NCBI GenBank assembly: GCA_037501455.1
Contig: CM074862.1
Location: 80,344,001-80,408,000, forward strand
Direction of reading: 5' to 3'
Origin: Lantana camara
Lineage: Eukaryota; Streptophyta; Magnoliopsida; Lamiales; Verbenaceae
DNA: 64,000 nucleotides
Shown: piece after piece, positions 23,659-34,843 of the stretch
Layout of the letters: every line of letters begins with the position of its first letter
Numbering within the stretch: the first letter of the stretch is position 1
Position numbers and translations under genes: made by a program
Notes under the pieces: model-generated
Seen by the model: the letters and a program-made list of their open reading frames with translations, nothing else
Databases searched by the model: none
Told to the model about the DNA's origin: nothing

Positions 23659-24336
23659 ATGTGGATTAGCAAAATCCCTAATTATTCTTACTTAAATATT
23701 TGGGGTTGTCCTGCTTACGTGAAGAGGACAGTGAGAGATAAACTTGCAGCTAGATCAAGGTCGTACAACTTCGTAGGATATCCTAAAGAGTTCATAGGAT
23801 ATTATTTCTATGATCATCTTGAACAAAAGGTCTTTGTGTCAAGAAAAGCTACTTTTCTTGAGGAATCATTCCTTAAAGAAAAGAAAGGTAAAATCGCAGA
23901 ACTCGAAAAGGTTCGAGACCAAGGTTCCACACCAAGTTTGGAGACTAATGTCCCTCAGCCAATCGGAGAGAGTGATACACTCTAAAATCCTCATCTGGTA
24001 AGATGTTCAACCGATGCAGCTAAAGAAGGTTTTTGGGTAAGAAACTTCATCCAAGAGCTGGGTATAGTTTCTAGCATTAAAGACCCCATTACAGTGTTTT
24101 GTGATAACACCTGTCAGTTGCTCAAGCAGGAGAACCAAGATCTCACCAAAGGACCAAGCACATTTTGGGAAAATATCACCTAATCCGTGATATAATCAAG
24201 AGAGAAGATGTGCAAATTGAAAGGGTCACATCGACAGAGAACATGGCAGATCCGCTTACAAAAGCCCTTAGTCAATAGGCTTTTGAAGGGCATCTTCAGA
24301 AGATGGGACTTAGATTACCACCTGAGTGGCTTTGAT
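23659..24336 (+). pseudogene. Copia integrase tail and RNase H remnant, RT missing
   Basis: 23659-23985 reads IWGCPAYVKR...FVGYPKEFIGYYFYD...VFVSRKATFLEE, the C-terminal part of copia integrase. Immediately after, 24000-24336 reads fragments of the RNase H end (VFCDN, then YHLIRDIIKREDV, TSTENMADPLTKAL). The whole RT domain that should lie between has been deleted, so the element could not have moved by itself after that event. Confidence 0.8.
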
Positions 24337-24351
24337 GGGCAAGTGGGAGAT

Positions 24352-24914
24352 TGTTAGGAATAGTGCCCTTAAAGCAACTTTTGGCTTTACTATTTCCTTG
24401 TAAAATCACAAATGGTCTTTGAATAATAAATGAGATGATTTTGTTCATAGGCAATCACTTCTTTATGTGCTTATTTATGTCTGTTTGGGTTGACTGTGTT
24501 TTGCATGTTTTGAACTCCTCTAATCCGATTAGGCCGTTAAGAACTTTGCCCTTATGGGAACGGCACATGAAATAAGTTCTTAACTCCATAGGCGAGGATT
24601 ATAAACTTTTCCAAGTCGATGAGTCCGACAGATAGTGGGAGTGTTGACATTGACTCCGTTGAGACTTGCTTATGTGACTATGTCCTTTTAAAGGATCATT
24701 CAGTTTCATAGAATGATAAGTTCATACATTGATGCGTTCATAATACATAAGGGTGTTTGTTACAAGAACTTCATCACTGAGATGTCCCGCGTGAGAACAT
24801 TCCTAAATCGGAAAGGAAGTCTCCTAGAAACTTCCAGATTAGAAAGTATCTCACAGGTCAATGACGTGATTACTAATCCTTAGACTTGAAATTCTGTAAT
24901 GTCTTTGATATAGG
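24352..24914 (+). repeat. 3' LTR of the copia element, first part
   Basis: Starts TGTTAGGAATAGTGCCC right after the polypurine run GGGCAAGTGGGAGAT. It stops at ATAGG (24910-24914), one copy of the Athila target duplication. Confidence 0.85.
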
Positions 24915-26422
24915 TGTTGTAACGGATTTTACTACAGTTAAAACCCAATCATGCAAGTGTACACTAACATACGCGTAGCACAATAGGATCGAACCCACGG
25001 GGAAGGAAAATCAATCACCACTCTCTATTTCTCTCTAATCTAAAGACTTGACCGAAGTAATGGTTGTTTCTATTAATCTACTGATGTAGAAATTAACAAG
25101 TAACTAAACTCAAATTGCAATTAACAACTTAAACACGCGAATTAACTTCAGTAAACTAAACAGGCAGGGGAAAAAAGCTTTGAATCATACAATCAAGAGC
25201 TAATGTGATACTTGTTTGACAAGTGTAATTCTACAACCTATTCACTTATATTTGAATTACCCTCTCTCGAGGTATAACCAAGTGCTTAATTAGTGTTCAA
25301 TGTTGCTCTCGCAATCACCAATAGTTAATTAAACCATATGAACAAGACTAGTGTAAGTCAGTATTCTAGCGGCTCGGCATGGAATAAGATTACTGTTGTA
25401 TAAGCTAGGACCAAATCTCTTTGTACCCTACAACTTACAAGTATTGAAAACCCTCTAAATTACCATCACTCTTTCGATCTATAGGTAATTGCGACACATG
25501 CTACGGGTGATCAAGCCATCGCAAGTCAGTTCAAACCAGTTTTCAAACTAAGAATTAACACAAGTCATTCAAGCATCTCATCAAACATCCATCATGCAAT
25601 CATCATCACTTCCCCCAGCCCTAGATAATTAGCTAATCATAATTGAAGCAAAAATCATAAAACTAAAGGAAATTGCATTAAAATAAAGCATCGTCAAGGA
25701 ATCTAAACAAAGTCTAACAATTAAACTCATAAACATTCAGCAATACTCAAAAACGAAACTAGCATAAAAAACTAAAACTAAAATCAAAGGAATTAGTTTG
25801 GAAATTAAAGCAACAATAAAACCAAAGATTGTTCTCGGAATTCAATCCTGTCGTCTTCTCGAATTCTCTAAAAATCTTCTGAACTTCTGAGTCTTCTTCC
25901 AAACCCTAGGTCTTGACTTAGAAGGGAAACTCTTTTTCTCTATCTAATTCTCTCCTTATGTTTCTGAACCTCCTCCTGTCATCTCTCTTGGCTAAAGACT
26001 CAAAAAACGCACATATATAGCAGCCCTAGGAGATTTCTCGCCGCCCTAGGAAACGGGCATTACCTATATTTGTCGTGCTCCTGTTAACGCCCGTTAATGA
26101 CCTGAAATCGCCTTAACGCTTTTACTGGTAACGGGCATTATCGAGTTTCTTCTGTATAGGGGTAACGGGCGTTACCCCTTTGTTCTCACCAAAACCTCTC
26201 CTCCTGTGGCTAGTAACGGGAGTTACTCTTTTTGTACTGCTAAATGGTAACGGGAGTTACCACTTTTTCTCCGAAAAATGCGTGAAATCACTCTGCTTCG
26301 CCGTTTCGTAACTCCAACTCTATTAACACCTGAACAGAGTCAAATAAACACATAAACGCAGCAAACGGCACCAGAATATAATCTATTTAACGCTTAAAAT
26401 CATTCAATTTCTACACACAACA
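24915..26422 (-). repeat. 3' LTR of the Athila element
   Basis: Partner of 34844-36317. It contains six palindromes of GTAACGGGCGTTAC type between 26050 and 26262 and a TATATATG box (minus) near 26013-26019. Confidence 0.9.
26050..26262 (-). promoter_or_regulatory. Palindrome cluster in the Athila 3' LTR
   Basis: Sites: a decayed copy near 26052; TTAACGCCCGTTAA at 26084-26097; GTAACGGGCATTAT at 26128; a perfect 22-bp site at 26158-26179 (arms AGGGGTAA and TTACCCCT around CGGGCG); AGTAACGGGAGTTACT at 26212-26227; and TGGTAACGGGAGTTACCA at 26245-26262. On the minus strand the cluster ends about 30 bp before the TATA box. Confidence 0.8.
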
Positions 26423-28000
26423 AAATCTCCCACACTTGAACATTGCTCATCCCCGAGTAATACAGAAATTAAGAAAACATGTCCTCATCAAACCCTCTCC
26501 TCTAAGCAACCATCAAACCTTCGCCTAAACAAGTTTAGTCAATCAAATCAAATACTCATAAACAAGAAATCCTCAAAATTCAGTATGAACAGTAAACCCT
26601 TGTATAGTGTGTGAGTCAAACGATACAATGTACAAAAATTAGAATGACATCTTCACAATTTCCTCCTAAGCTCTAATCATCAACTTCGGAACACACTCTT
26701 CGCACCTATCTCCACTAATGGAATTAAATCAAAACTTCGGATCGATAGGTCTTTCGGGCTTGTAATGTAGGCTGAGGGTAAGGTTATGGAAATTTGGATC
26801 AAGTGGCTACTCACCAAGCTTACATAATTTAATCTAATCAAAACATGGACACTTCTATTCACCATTAACACGCCAAAAATTCGCCCCACTCTTTAATTGA
26901 ATCCCACACTTTCAAATTCACACTTTGCATAATCTTATTTTTCTCTTATGTGCTCTTTCTCTTTTCATATCTTTTCTTTTCACTCTTTTTCTTTCTCATT
27001 CTTTGTTCTTTTTCTTTATTTTCACACAATAACTCCTCATTCTCAATCAATCATAAGAACAAATAAAAAGGGTTTAAGAATAGATACTTGTCATACAAAT
27101 TCAAATGAGCAAGCCTTGGTGAACTAAATTATCAAGGTAGGTATTTCTATGTTGTGCCTTGGCTTATAATATGGCTACAAAAATCTTTGCACAACAATTA
27201 GGCTCAGCGGGGTCAATAAGATTACGTTATTTAGTGAAAAAAGGCTAAATAGAAAAAGCTCAACATCCTCCCATAACGAATGCCTACTTCACTTCCTTAG
27301 TCTTTCATTAACTCAAAATTTCGCCTCAATAGGACTAAAGTGCATCCTAATCAAATCGTAGACTTATTCGGAAATTATCAACTCATCTCTCTAAGTTAAG
27401 TACATTATTTCGTTTAACAGTGCTCAAAATTTAAGGCTTACTAACACACTAAGTCATCAAATCACATGCAACTTTCCTCAATTCAAAAAGCCTAAGTTAT
27501 TCTAGCAAAAGCTCAACGATCAAACTTCAAAGAAAAAGTTCAAAATGAGGGAAAATTTTCAAAAATTTCAAAATTACTCGAATTTTTAGCAATTTACAAG
27601 TAAAACTACATTTGATCATGCAAATATTCAATAGCATGCACATTCCTCCCCCACACTTAAACTTTGCAATGTCCTCATGTAATTTGAAAGAACTAAAGTA
27701 TTAGAAAACTTCCTGATTACTGACGAACCGGCAATGGGCTTGCAATGCTTCCGAAACCTGAACAAGTGACTAAAAAAAAACACGGATCAAGTGCACAGGC
27801 AATTGATAATCAACATGCATCCAACAAGTATAATAATAGTCACAAATTCAGGAAAATAAAAGCACCATTGCGTAAACCAAATCAGAAAACCGAACATAGC
27901 AAAAATTCAAGTGTAACCAAATATCCAAACATAGTAAAGCATAAATGAAACAAATGTCTAGAACTCTGGGGGAAAAATATCAAAATGACAAAATCAGGGC
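26423..28000 (-). other. Athila 3' non-coding region with two polypurine tracts
   Basis: No coding sequence recognised. The minus strand has GTTCAAGTGTGGGAGATTT next to the LTR (26423-26441) and a related GTTTAAGTGTGGGGGAGG near 27648-27665, 1.2 kb upstream. The first is the working polypurine tract by position. Confidence 0.6.
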
Positions 28001-29198
28001 GATGGGGGTCCTCCAAAATACTGATCCAAGCGAGCACTGAACCCGTCAAACTTGGCCTCCAACTTGGCCTCCCACGCGTCAAATCGCTCCTCTACCTAAT
28101 GTGCCAAATCTTCAACTCTAGCGATAACGGTGGTCAAATTAGCCCTCAATCCTGCTAGCTCTGCACGTACGCCTCTCAAAGTTACGGGAGTATCGTCACT
28201 GGCCTCGGCAACAACAGGTGCGTCATTGCGAAAAACCGCAAACTCATCATCAGGCCGGTCAGGAATCCGAGCTAAGAGTTTCTTCTGCCTCGTAAAAAGC
28301 TCATCGAACCGGGCTATCCCCCAGTTGTACATCAAGCGATCTCTCTCACGGATAGGCCACCATAGAAAAATCCTATTCTTCAGCTCACCACTCTCCCAAG
28401 GTATAGCTAAGCCTACGGTCTCCAAGTACTCCGGACCAATATGTCCAAAACTAATAGGCAAAGCCCCTCTCGGTCTCCAGTTCATCTCTCTAGCAAACAT
28501 CGTCACACCGTGACACTCCCAGCACTCTTCTGTAGCTTCCAAAGAAACTCGATCGTACCATCGAACTTAATAACTTCCTTCATCAAATACATGATGCCCA
28601 ACTCAGTTTCTGTAATATGGCTATCTCTCCCGTATCTGGCATAGAATCCCAGGGATAAAATCCTATGGACTAGTACCCATGTCAATGAATCAAAATAGCT
28701 GTCATGCGTGCACCAGGAGGAATAACTAGGGACACCCTCTCTCAAGGGACAGGATCTTCACACCTCCTCTCGCTGAGTCTCGGTCCATCTGGGTAAAGAA
28801 GTGGTGGTATTAGCTGCAAATCAAAGAATATCTCGAATCCTGCTCACACTCCAAGTCCGAGTTTCCATATCATCAAGAGTGAAGGTCAAAGTGTTCTCCA
28901 CCGGATCAAAATTCATTGTATGGAATAAAGCAGAGGTCATATCTCCATAGGTCATATCCCTCCTCTGAAGGAAAGGTAGCCAACCTATGTTATCAAATAG
29001 CTTCTTCACTTCATCCTAAACCTTCAATCTATCCATCCACTAGAAGAACTTAGTACCCACAATATTCCTTGTTGGATTCCTTTGGAAAGGGTTCCCAAAG
29101 GCATTAACCGTTACGCTATCCGACCCAAAAGGTTGGTGGTCTAGTCTGGACGAGGTAGTGAAAGGTTCTGGGACTCTAGAGCGCTTAGTGCGACCCAT
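28000..29198 (-). pseudogene. Athila third ORF (env position)
   Basis: Begins at ATG 29198 (MGRTKRSRVPEP) and continues over stops near 29040, 28819 and 28500 as MTYGDMTSALFH, WCTHDSYFDSLTWVLVHRILSL, MKEVIKFDGTIEF and FLWWPIRERDRLMYNWG. The tail is predicted coiled coil (LRGVRAELAGLRANLTTVIA..., then RFDAWEAKLEAKFDGFSARL). Position after pol and before the 3' LTR, and general look, agree with the extra ORF of Athila elements (ATHILA ORF-1-like). I see no signal peptide or membrane helix, so an envelope role is not supported. On the minus strand a TTTGATTTAG/G just before the ATG could be a splice acceptor. Confidence 0.55.
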
Positions 29199-29738
29199 TG
29201 TACCTAAATCAAACAATGATAGCAAAGCAAAGCACAAAGAAATCAATCACAATTCACATGGACAATTCATCAAACACCTTGTGTGCTTAAGCCTAGTAAG
29301 TGAGTCCTAACTCAAGTTCTTCACTCTATCCAATCTCAAATTCGCACTAGCTTAATTATTACAATTCAAGCTCATGATTCTCTACCTTCAACTCCTAAAT
29401 TCAAAAACAAGGCTACCTAGAACTTTAGGATTCTTAAGAAATTTAACCCAATTCAAGTTAACTTCAATTTAAAGCATCAATCCTAATTCTAGCATAGTTA
29501 ATCTCTCAAAATTCATCAGTTTAATCTCATAGTGATCTCTAGCATGTAAATCAATCCTAATTCTCATCCATTAGATTGGAAAAATTGGCTCCAATAATTA
29601 CTCTAAGACAAAGGAATGGTGACTTACTTTGATTCAAAAGAGAGTAAAGAATGTAATTGGAGGGGAAGCTTCTTGCTTGTTAATTGAAGATGATTGACCC
29701 AAGGGAACAATTGAATCTCTAGTAAGGTGGGGTAAGTG

Positions 29739-29859
29739 TATTTATAGGTTTGGGGGAAAGAAAACCAAAATTGGGTGACAAGACTTAAATTAACCCTAAA
29801 GGCGTGTTCCTAAAATCCAATTTACGCCAGTAAGAAAAGGGGTAACGGGCGTTACCCCT
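29739..29859 (-). promoter_or_regulatory. Candidate internal promoter of the Athila element
   Basis: Minus strand: a 22-bp palindrome at 29859-29838 with arms AGGGGTAA/TTACCCCT around CGGGCG, then TATAAATA at 29746-29739, about 540 bp before the third-ORF ATG. The LTR promoter region of the same element has the same order. Further palindromes at 31835-31956 belong to the same stretch, now separated by the solo LTR. Confidence 0.5.
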
Positions 29860-29888
29860 GTCGGCCAAGACGTCTGTGCCCATTAACG

Positions 29889-31834
29889 TGTTAGGAATAG
29901 TGCCCTAGAAAGCCGATTAGTCATAATCCGTTTTGGGACTTTTCTGGTATCACATACAATCTTTGAATGAAATAACGAATTTAGGCAACACTTCTTTATA
30001 TGTTCTTGTTTGGTATGCGTTTACTTTAGCTGTGCATGTATGAGAACTCCCCTAATCCTGATGACTTTAGGACTCTACCATTTAGGTGAAATGGTTCATG
30101 AAACGAGCCCTATATCACATAAGTCATGATTAGTAAAATACTCCAAGCCGATGAGTCCTACAGACAGTGGGAGTGTCAACCTGACTCCTCTAAGGCTTGT
30201 TTGTGGGATCACGCCCTTAAGAAGGACCACCTTGTTTCATGGAGGTGCAAAGTGTATAGTTGATACGTGCGTGATACATGAGGGTGCTTACTTTAATAAG
30301 TAAGTTCATTGAGGTGCCCCGTGTGAGAACATTCCTAAATGGGAAAGGAAGATTCTATTTCAGGAAATAGAAACTTCCAGATTAGGAAATATCTCACGAG
30401 TCATTGATGTGATTAATTGATCCTTAAGACTTGAGGTTCCTTGTCACTTTATGAGTTAACTCTGTAGTCTTAGGTATAAGCTTTAAAGGGTGTCGCCTTA
30501 GACAACTGATTCAAGGCTTATGCTGGGGCTACACAAGTGATTTAAGAAAGTGAATGAGAATCAAGAAAGGACCTACATTTGCATTTGCAAGGTGATCTCT
30601 TATTGTGTAAGTCATTCATATGCCATATGGAGTCCTTGGCCAAGGCAGTAGATCAAGACATCAAGAAAAGGGTTTCTTGGATTGAGATCAAATGGATATG
30701 AAATGCACTTAGCTTTAAGACCGGATTATTAGGGTTCTGATTATTCCCTTGCCCTAGATCTTGGTTGAAAGATAGTAAGTAGGAGGATTGTATCTCACAT
30801 GAATCAATGACTTAAAGGTTCTGTCGAATTCGAACATTCCAATTCAGCTAGGGGTTAAACACCTGTTGCTAGACTATGCTCGTTTAATCTGTGGACTGAT
30901 TAATTAATTAGTGAATTAATTAATTAGGGTCACTGCTAATTGAATTGAGAACCTAGAGGGTCACACACAACAACTTGGTTACATGAGTTGAGGCTTTAAA
31001 ATGATTAAACGAGTTAATCGGGCCAAGAGGGTTCCACACGTGTGAAATCACACGTGTGGCTCACGTGAGTGACACGTGTCACTGTGACACGTGTGAATAT
31101 ATATATATTATATATATGTATTAAATAATTAAATGTGTTAATTATTTAATAGACTTTGGTTTAATTTTGAATTAAAAAGAAAGTCTTATTTTGGAGAAAA
31201 TAATCTAGTTAATTAATTACGAATTAATTAATTAGATAAAAATAAGTTATTTATTTTATAATAAATAAAGTATAAAATTATCCAAAAATAGTTTGGATAA
31301 TTTTAGCTCTCTTAAAAGTTGACTTGAATTAGAATTTAAAGTCAAAGTTGGAAAATACTTGATGATCAAGTAATAGGAGAGAGAGGAACCAAATCCTTGT
31401 CCAACAAGGAATAGGTTCGGCCGTCCCTCTCCCTTTCCTATATATAGGGGAGCTCATGCTCCCCTTTAGAGCTAATCGACAATTCTTTTGGTTCATGTGT
31501 TGAACACCTTCCTTTCTCCAAGATAAAATAAAACCCTAGGTTAAGCCTAAACACTAACTAGAGAACTAGCATCCTTACTAGTTAGATTGTGATCAAGTTG
31601 GTGGACTATCTCTAGAGACTTCAAGTTAGAAGTTTGAAGATTCGAGCTTTACCAAGGAGAGGGGATCAAGCCGCGAGAAGAGCGTTCTTGGGTGGCTTGA
31701 AACGCTTCAAGAAAGAATAAAAGAAAAGTAAGTTTTCTATCTTTATGAATTTGGATACACGATTGCGAGTTCAAGATCCTTTTGTTGGAAAATTTTTTTT
31801 AATTCCGCTGCTTTCTGATTCGTGTTTTCCAACA
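29889..31834 (+). mobile_element. Copia solo LTR inside the Athila element
   Basis: A 1,946-bp LTR from TGTTAGGAATAGTGCCC to TTTCCAACA, flanked by TAACG on both sides (29884-29888 and 31835-31839). Same family as 2514-4445. It holds CACGTG boxes at 31037, 31051, 31062, 31073 and 31088 and a TATATATA box at 31439-31446, followed by an inverted repeat AGGGGAGC..GCTCCCCT (31446-31465). Confidence 0.93.
31037..31093 (+). promoter_or_regulatory. Cluster of five CACGTG boxes
   Basis: Spacings of 14, 11, 11 and 15 bp equal those of the first five boxes at 3659-3715. The sixth has been lost next to the TA run. Confidence 0.75.
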
Positions 31835-31956
31835 TAACGGGCGTTACCAAAAAAATAACAGCAATGGTGTAACGCCCGTTACCTTTAGTATCCAGTGCAT
31901 TTGATCTCATTAACGGGCGTTACAAAAAAATAACAACAATGGTGTAACACCCGTTA
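31835..31956 (-). promoter_or_regulatory. Internal palindromes of the Athila element
   Basis: Four sites: TAACGGGCGTTA (31835-31846), GTAACGCCCGTTAC near 31870, TAACGGGCGTTA near 31912 and GTAACACCCGTTAC (one CpG decayed) near 31943. They sit between the protease and the third ORF. Confidence 0.7.
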
Positions 31957-32401
31957 CTGATAATTTCGCCCAAAACTTATTTAAAACACAAACGCACAAC
32001 TAATAGTGCTCAATCACGTCAATTAACTGAAATTAACTCATGGTATTCAATCAAATCACAGTGCACCATTTTCAAATAAACACATAAGCACCTATAACAA
32101 TTCATATCAACAATTCATTCTCCTCAAGAAAGATAATCAAACCACGCACAAGCATATAAACAAATTAAATGGACCTCAATATTGACAATGACGCTCAAAT
32201 CACGGCCCTCGCACCATCAAGATCTTGGCTACCTAGTACCATCACGTGACCTGCAACGAGAGAGACAACTCAATTATTATGAGAAAACGAGGACGACATA
32301 AACGAAAACAAAGAAAACAAAAACAAAACAAAAGAGAAGGAAAAGGGAAAAGTTAGTTCTAAGTTATAGTCATTAGCTTGACTACAGGAACCAATATGGG
32401 A

Positions 32402-33349
32402 TTAGCAAATCCCAAGCAACGAGTCACAAGGAGTGACCTCGTTCTTATTACTCACAAACCCAGAGCTTGATCTCCAAGTATCTAAATCCAAAGCATCCGT
32501 CATTCTCACTCTCTGAAACTTCGTTTCTCTGTGCCACTCAACTGCATCTCTTTGCTCCGTAAACAGAGTTTTTCCGTCTGGTGTATCATTGACAACCTTA
32601 ATCATGCAACACTTATTTGGAATTGCGGGTGGTGTCCTGGAACCAAAGTTCCTGAACTCCATTCTTTCATCTCCTATTTTGAACGTCAGCCGTCCATTCT
32701 GAACATCAATATCTGCTCCAGCCGTAGCCAGAAACGGTCTTCCAAGTACCAATGGCATCCTCTCATCACTCTCAATATCAAGAACTACAAAATCAGTGGG
32801 AATGTGAAATTTGCCAACTTTTACCAAAATGTCTTCCAAAATTCCTGTCGGATATTTCACCGATCTATTTGCTAGTTAGAGTGTCATATTCGTCGGTGTG
32901 AGCTCTTTCACTCCTAATTTCCTACAAGTAGACAATGGAATTAAACTCACACTAGCTCCTAAATCACTTATAACATTATGAAATTGCAAAGAACCAATAG
33001 TAAGGGGAATTGAAAAACTCTCTGGATCTTTAAGCTTTGGAGGAAGCTTATGTTGAATAATAACACTGCATTCCTCAGTCAGTATCACAGTAGCGAAGTT
33101 CTCAGGCTTCTCCTTACTTGGAATCACTTCTTGAATCACTTCTTCCTCCAAATTCTCCTTCTTAAAATCAATTTTCTCTTCAGCCTTCTCAAGCACTCCT
33201 TTTTCAAGCACAACATCCTTTACATCTGAACTTACACACTCGTTCGGATCTTCTTTACCTCTATTGCCTCCTACAAATATGGTCTGGCATTGCTCCTCCG
33301 GATTGTTTTTAATTTGTCTTGGTAGCATTCCTGGGCCTGTCAAATTCAA
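32402..33349 (-). pseudogene. Athila protease region
   Basis: Minus strand. A Glu/Lys-rich linker is followed by FSIPLTIGSLQFHNVISDLGASVSLIPLS, the retropepsin active site with DLGAS as usual in Athila, then VKVGKFHIPTDFVVLDIE and PLVLGRPFLATAGADIDV (the conserved flap and LGRPFL segment). One stop lies near 32874. The reading ends at 32402, where RT should begin. Confidence 0.8.
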
Positions 33350-33429
33350 AGATTGGGCAATCTGACCAATTTAAATTTCCAAAGTTTTGGTCTGATTTAC
33401 CACTTGATCTACTTGGGCTTCCAACCTCT

Positions 33430-34710
33430 GATGTCGACCCGTAGACACGGTTATGAACTTTTCAAGTGTGATCTCCCAACCCTGCTTTTGCTCCTGCTGA
33501 GGTGGTGCAACATTAAATTGGGCTGGTGATCGTGGTTGAAATTGCTACCTAGGTTGGAACTATGGCCTAGGTTGGGGTGGTTGTTGAACATTCTGATTAT
33601 TAGACCATGACAAGTGAAGGTGGTTCTTCCATCCTGGATTGTAGGTGTTTGAGTAGGGATCATTTGCTGGTTTGAAGTTATTTGCGTAGTTCACCTGCTC
33701 TTGCACATGTTCTCCTGTATTGGTATGAGGACACATATTAAAATCATGTGGACCACTACAGATTTCACATGTTACCTGAACTGGTTGGGATTGTATCCCA
33801 ACTGCATTGACAGTTAGCTAGTCCAATTTCTTGTTAAGCGCTTCAAATTTAGCATTGATGGCGGTTAAGCCATCTAACTATATGACTCATGTTTGCATCT
33901 TCGCTGGTTGCGAATGGCTCCTTTCATGCACAAAAACATCGTTCTACGACATATTATCCAATAACTCGTAGCAACTGCTTCAGATTTGGCTAAGAATGCT
34001 CCGCCAGCTACGGCATCCATCGCTCTTCTAAAGGTAGAGGACATCCCATTGTAAAAAGTCTGAATTAATAACCAACTAGGAATTCCGTGATATGGACACT
34101 TCTTCTGCAAATCCTTAAATCTCTCCCAAGCTTCATAGAAAGACTCTCCATCCAACTGCCTGAAACCTTGGATATCATTCCTGTACTTCGTGGTTTTGCT
34201 AAGTGGAAAGAACTTTGCTAGGAAAGCCTGAGATAATGCTACCCAAGTCTGAAAAGATTCATTTGGGATAGTACTCAGCCATGCTTTAGCTCGATCCCTA
34301 AGTGACAAGGGAAAAAGCCTAACTTGGATAGCATCAGTAGTGACATTATGAATTTTGAACCTGTCACAAACTTCGAAAAAATACTACAAGTGTGAAGTTG
34401 GATCCTCCAAAGATAATCCTGAAAACGGATTATTCTGCAACAGATTTATGCTAGCTGGTTTAATATCAAAGTTGTTTGCTGCAATCGGGGGATGAGTTGT
34501 AGTCTGAATTGCTCCAGCTTGTGGTATGTTATAATCTCTTATAGTTGGTGGTGGTGGTGGGTCTGCTTCAGCCATCGATAAAGCAATTGGTTTCTTCTCC
34601 TTCTTATTTCTTCTTCTAATAGCACTTAGTGTTCTGTCAATTTTCGGATCGTATGGAACTAACTCAGGATCTTGATATCTTCGCATGCACTGTAAACCTG
34701 CATAAGGCAA
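33430..34710 (-). pseudogene. Athila gag
   Basis: Starts near 34710 or at an inner Met and contains NNPFSGLSLEDPTSHL, then after a stop near 34386 SLRDRAKAWLSTIP, FLAKFFPLSKTTKYRNDI and FRQLDGESFYEAWERFKDLQKKCPYHGIP, the capsid region. A knuckle-like CEICSGPHDFNMCP lies near 33770, followed by DPYSNTYNPGWKNH and a Gln-rich tail. Stops and small shifts break it. Confidence 0.82.
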
Positions 34711-34819
34711 AAGAATTCCTCAGTCCAATTCCACAGTAGCAAGGATAATGAACACAAAGTAAAGTAATAGTCTAAAGCACTAGATCAAAATAATTGAGTA
34801 ATATTGACTTAAAAAGCCT

Positions 34820-34843
34820 TCCCCGGCAACGGCGCCAAAAACT
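34820..34843 (-). other. Primer-binding site of the Athila element
   Basis: The minus strand reads TTTTTGGCGCCGTTGCCGGG two bases inside the LTR end ACAACA. This is the site usual for Athila and related elements. Confidence 0.85.
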
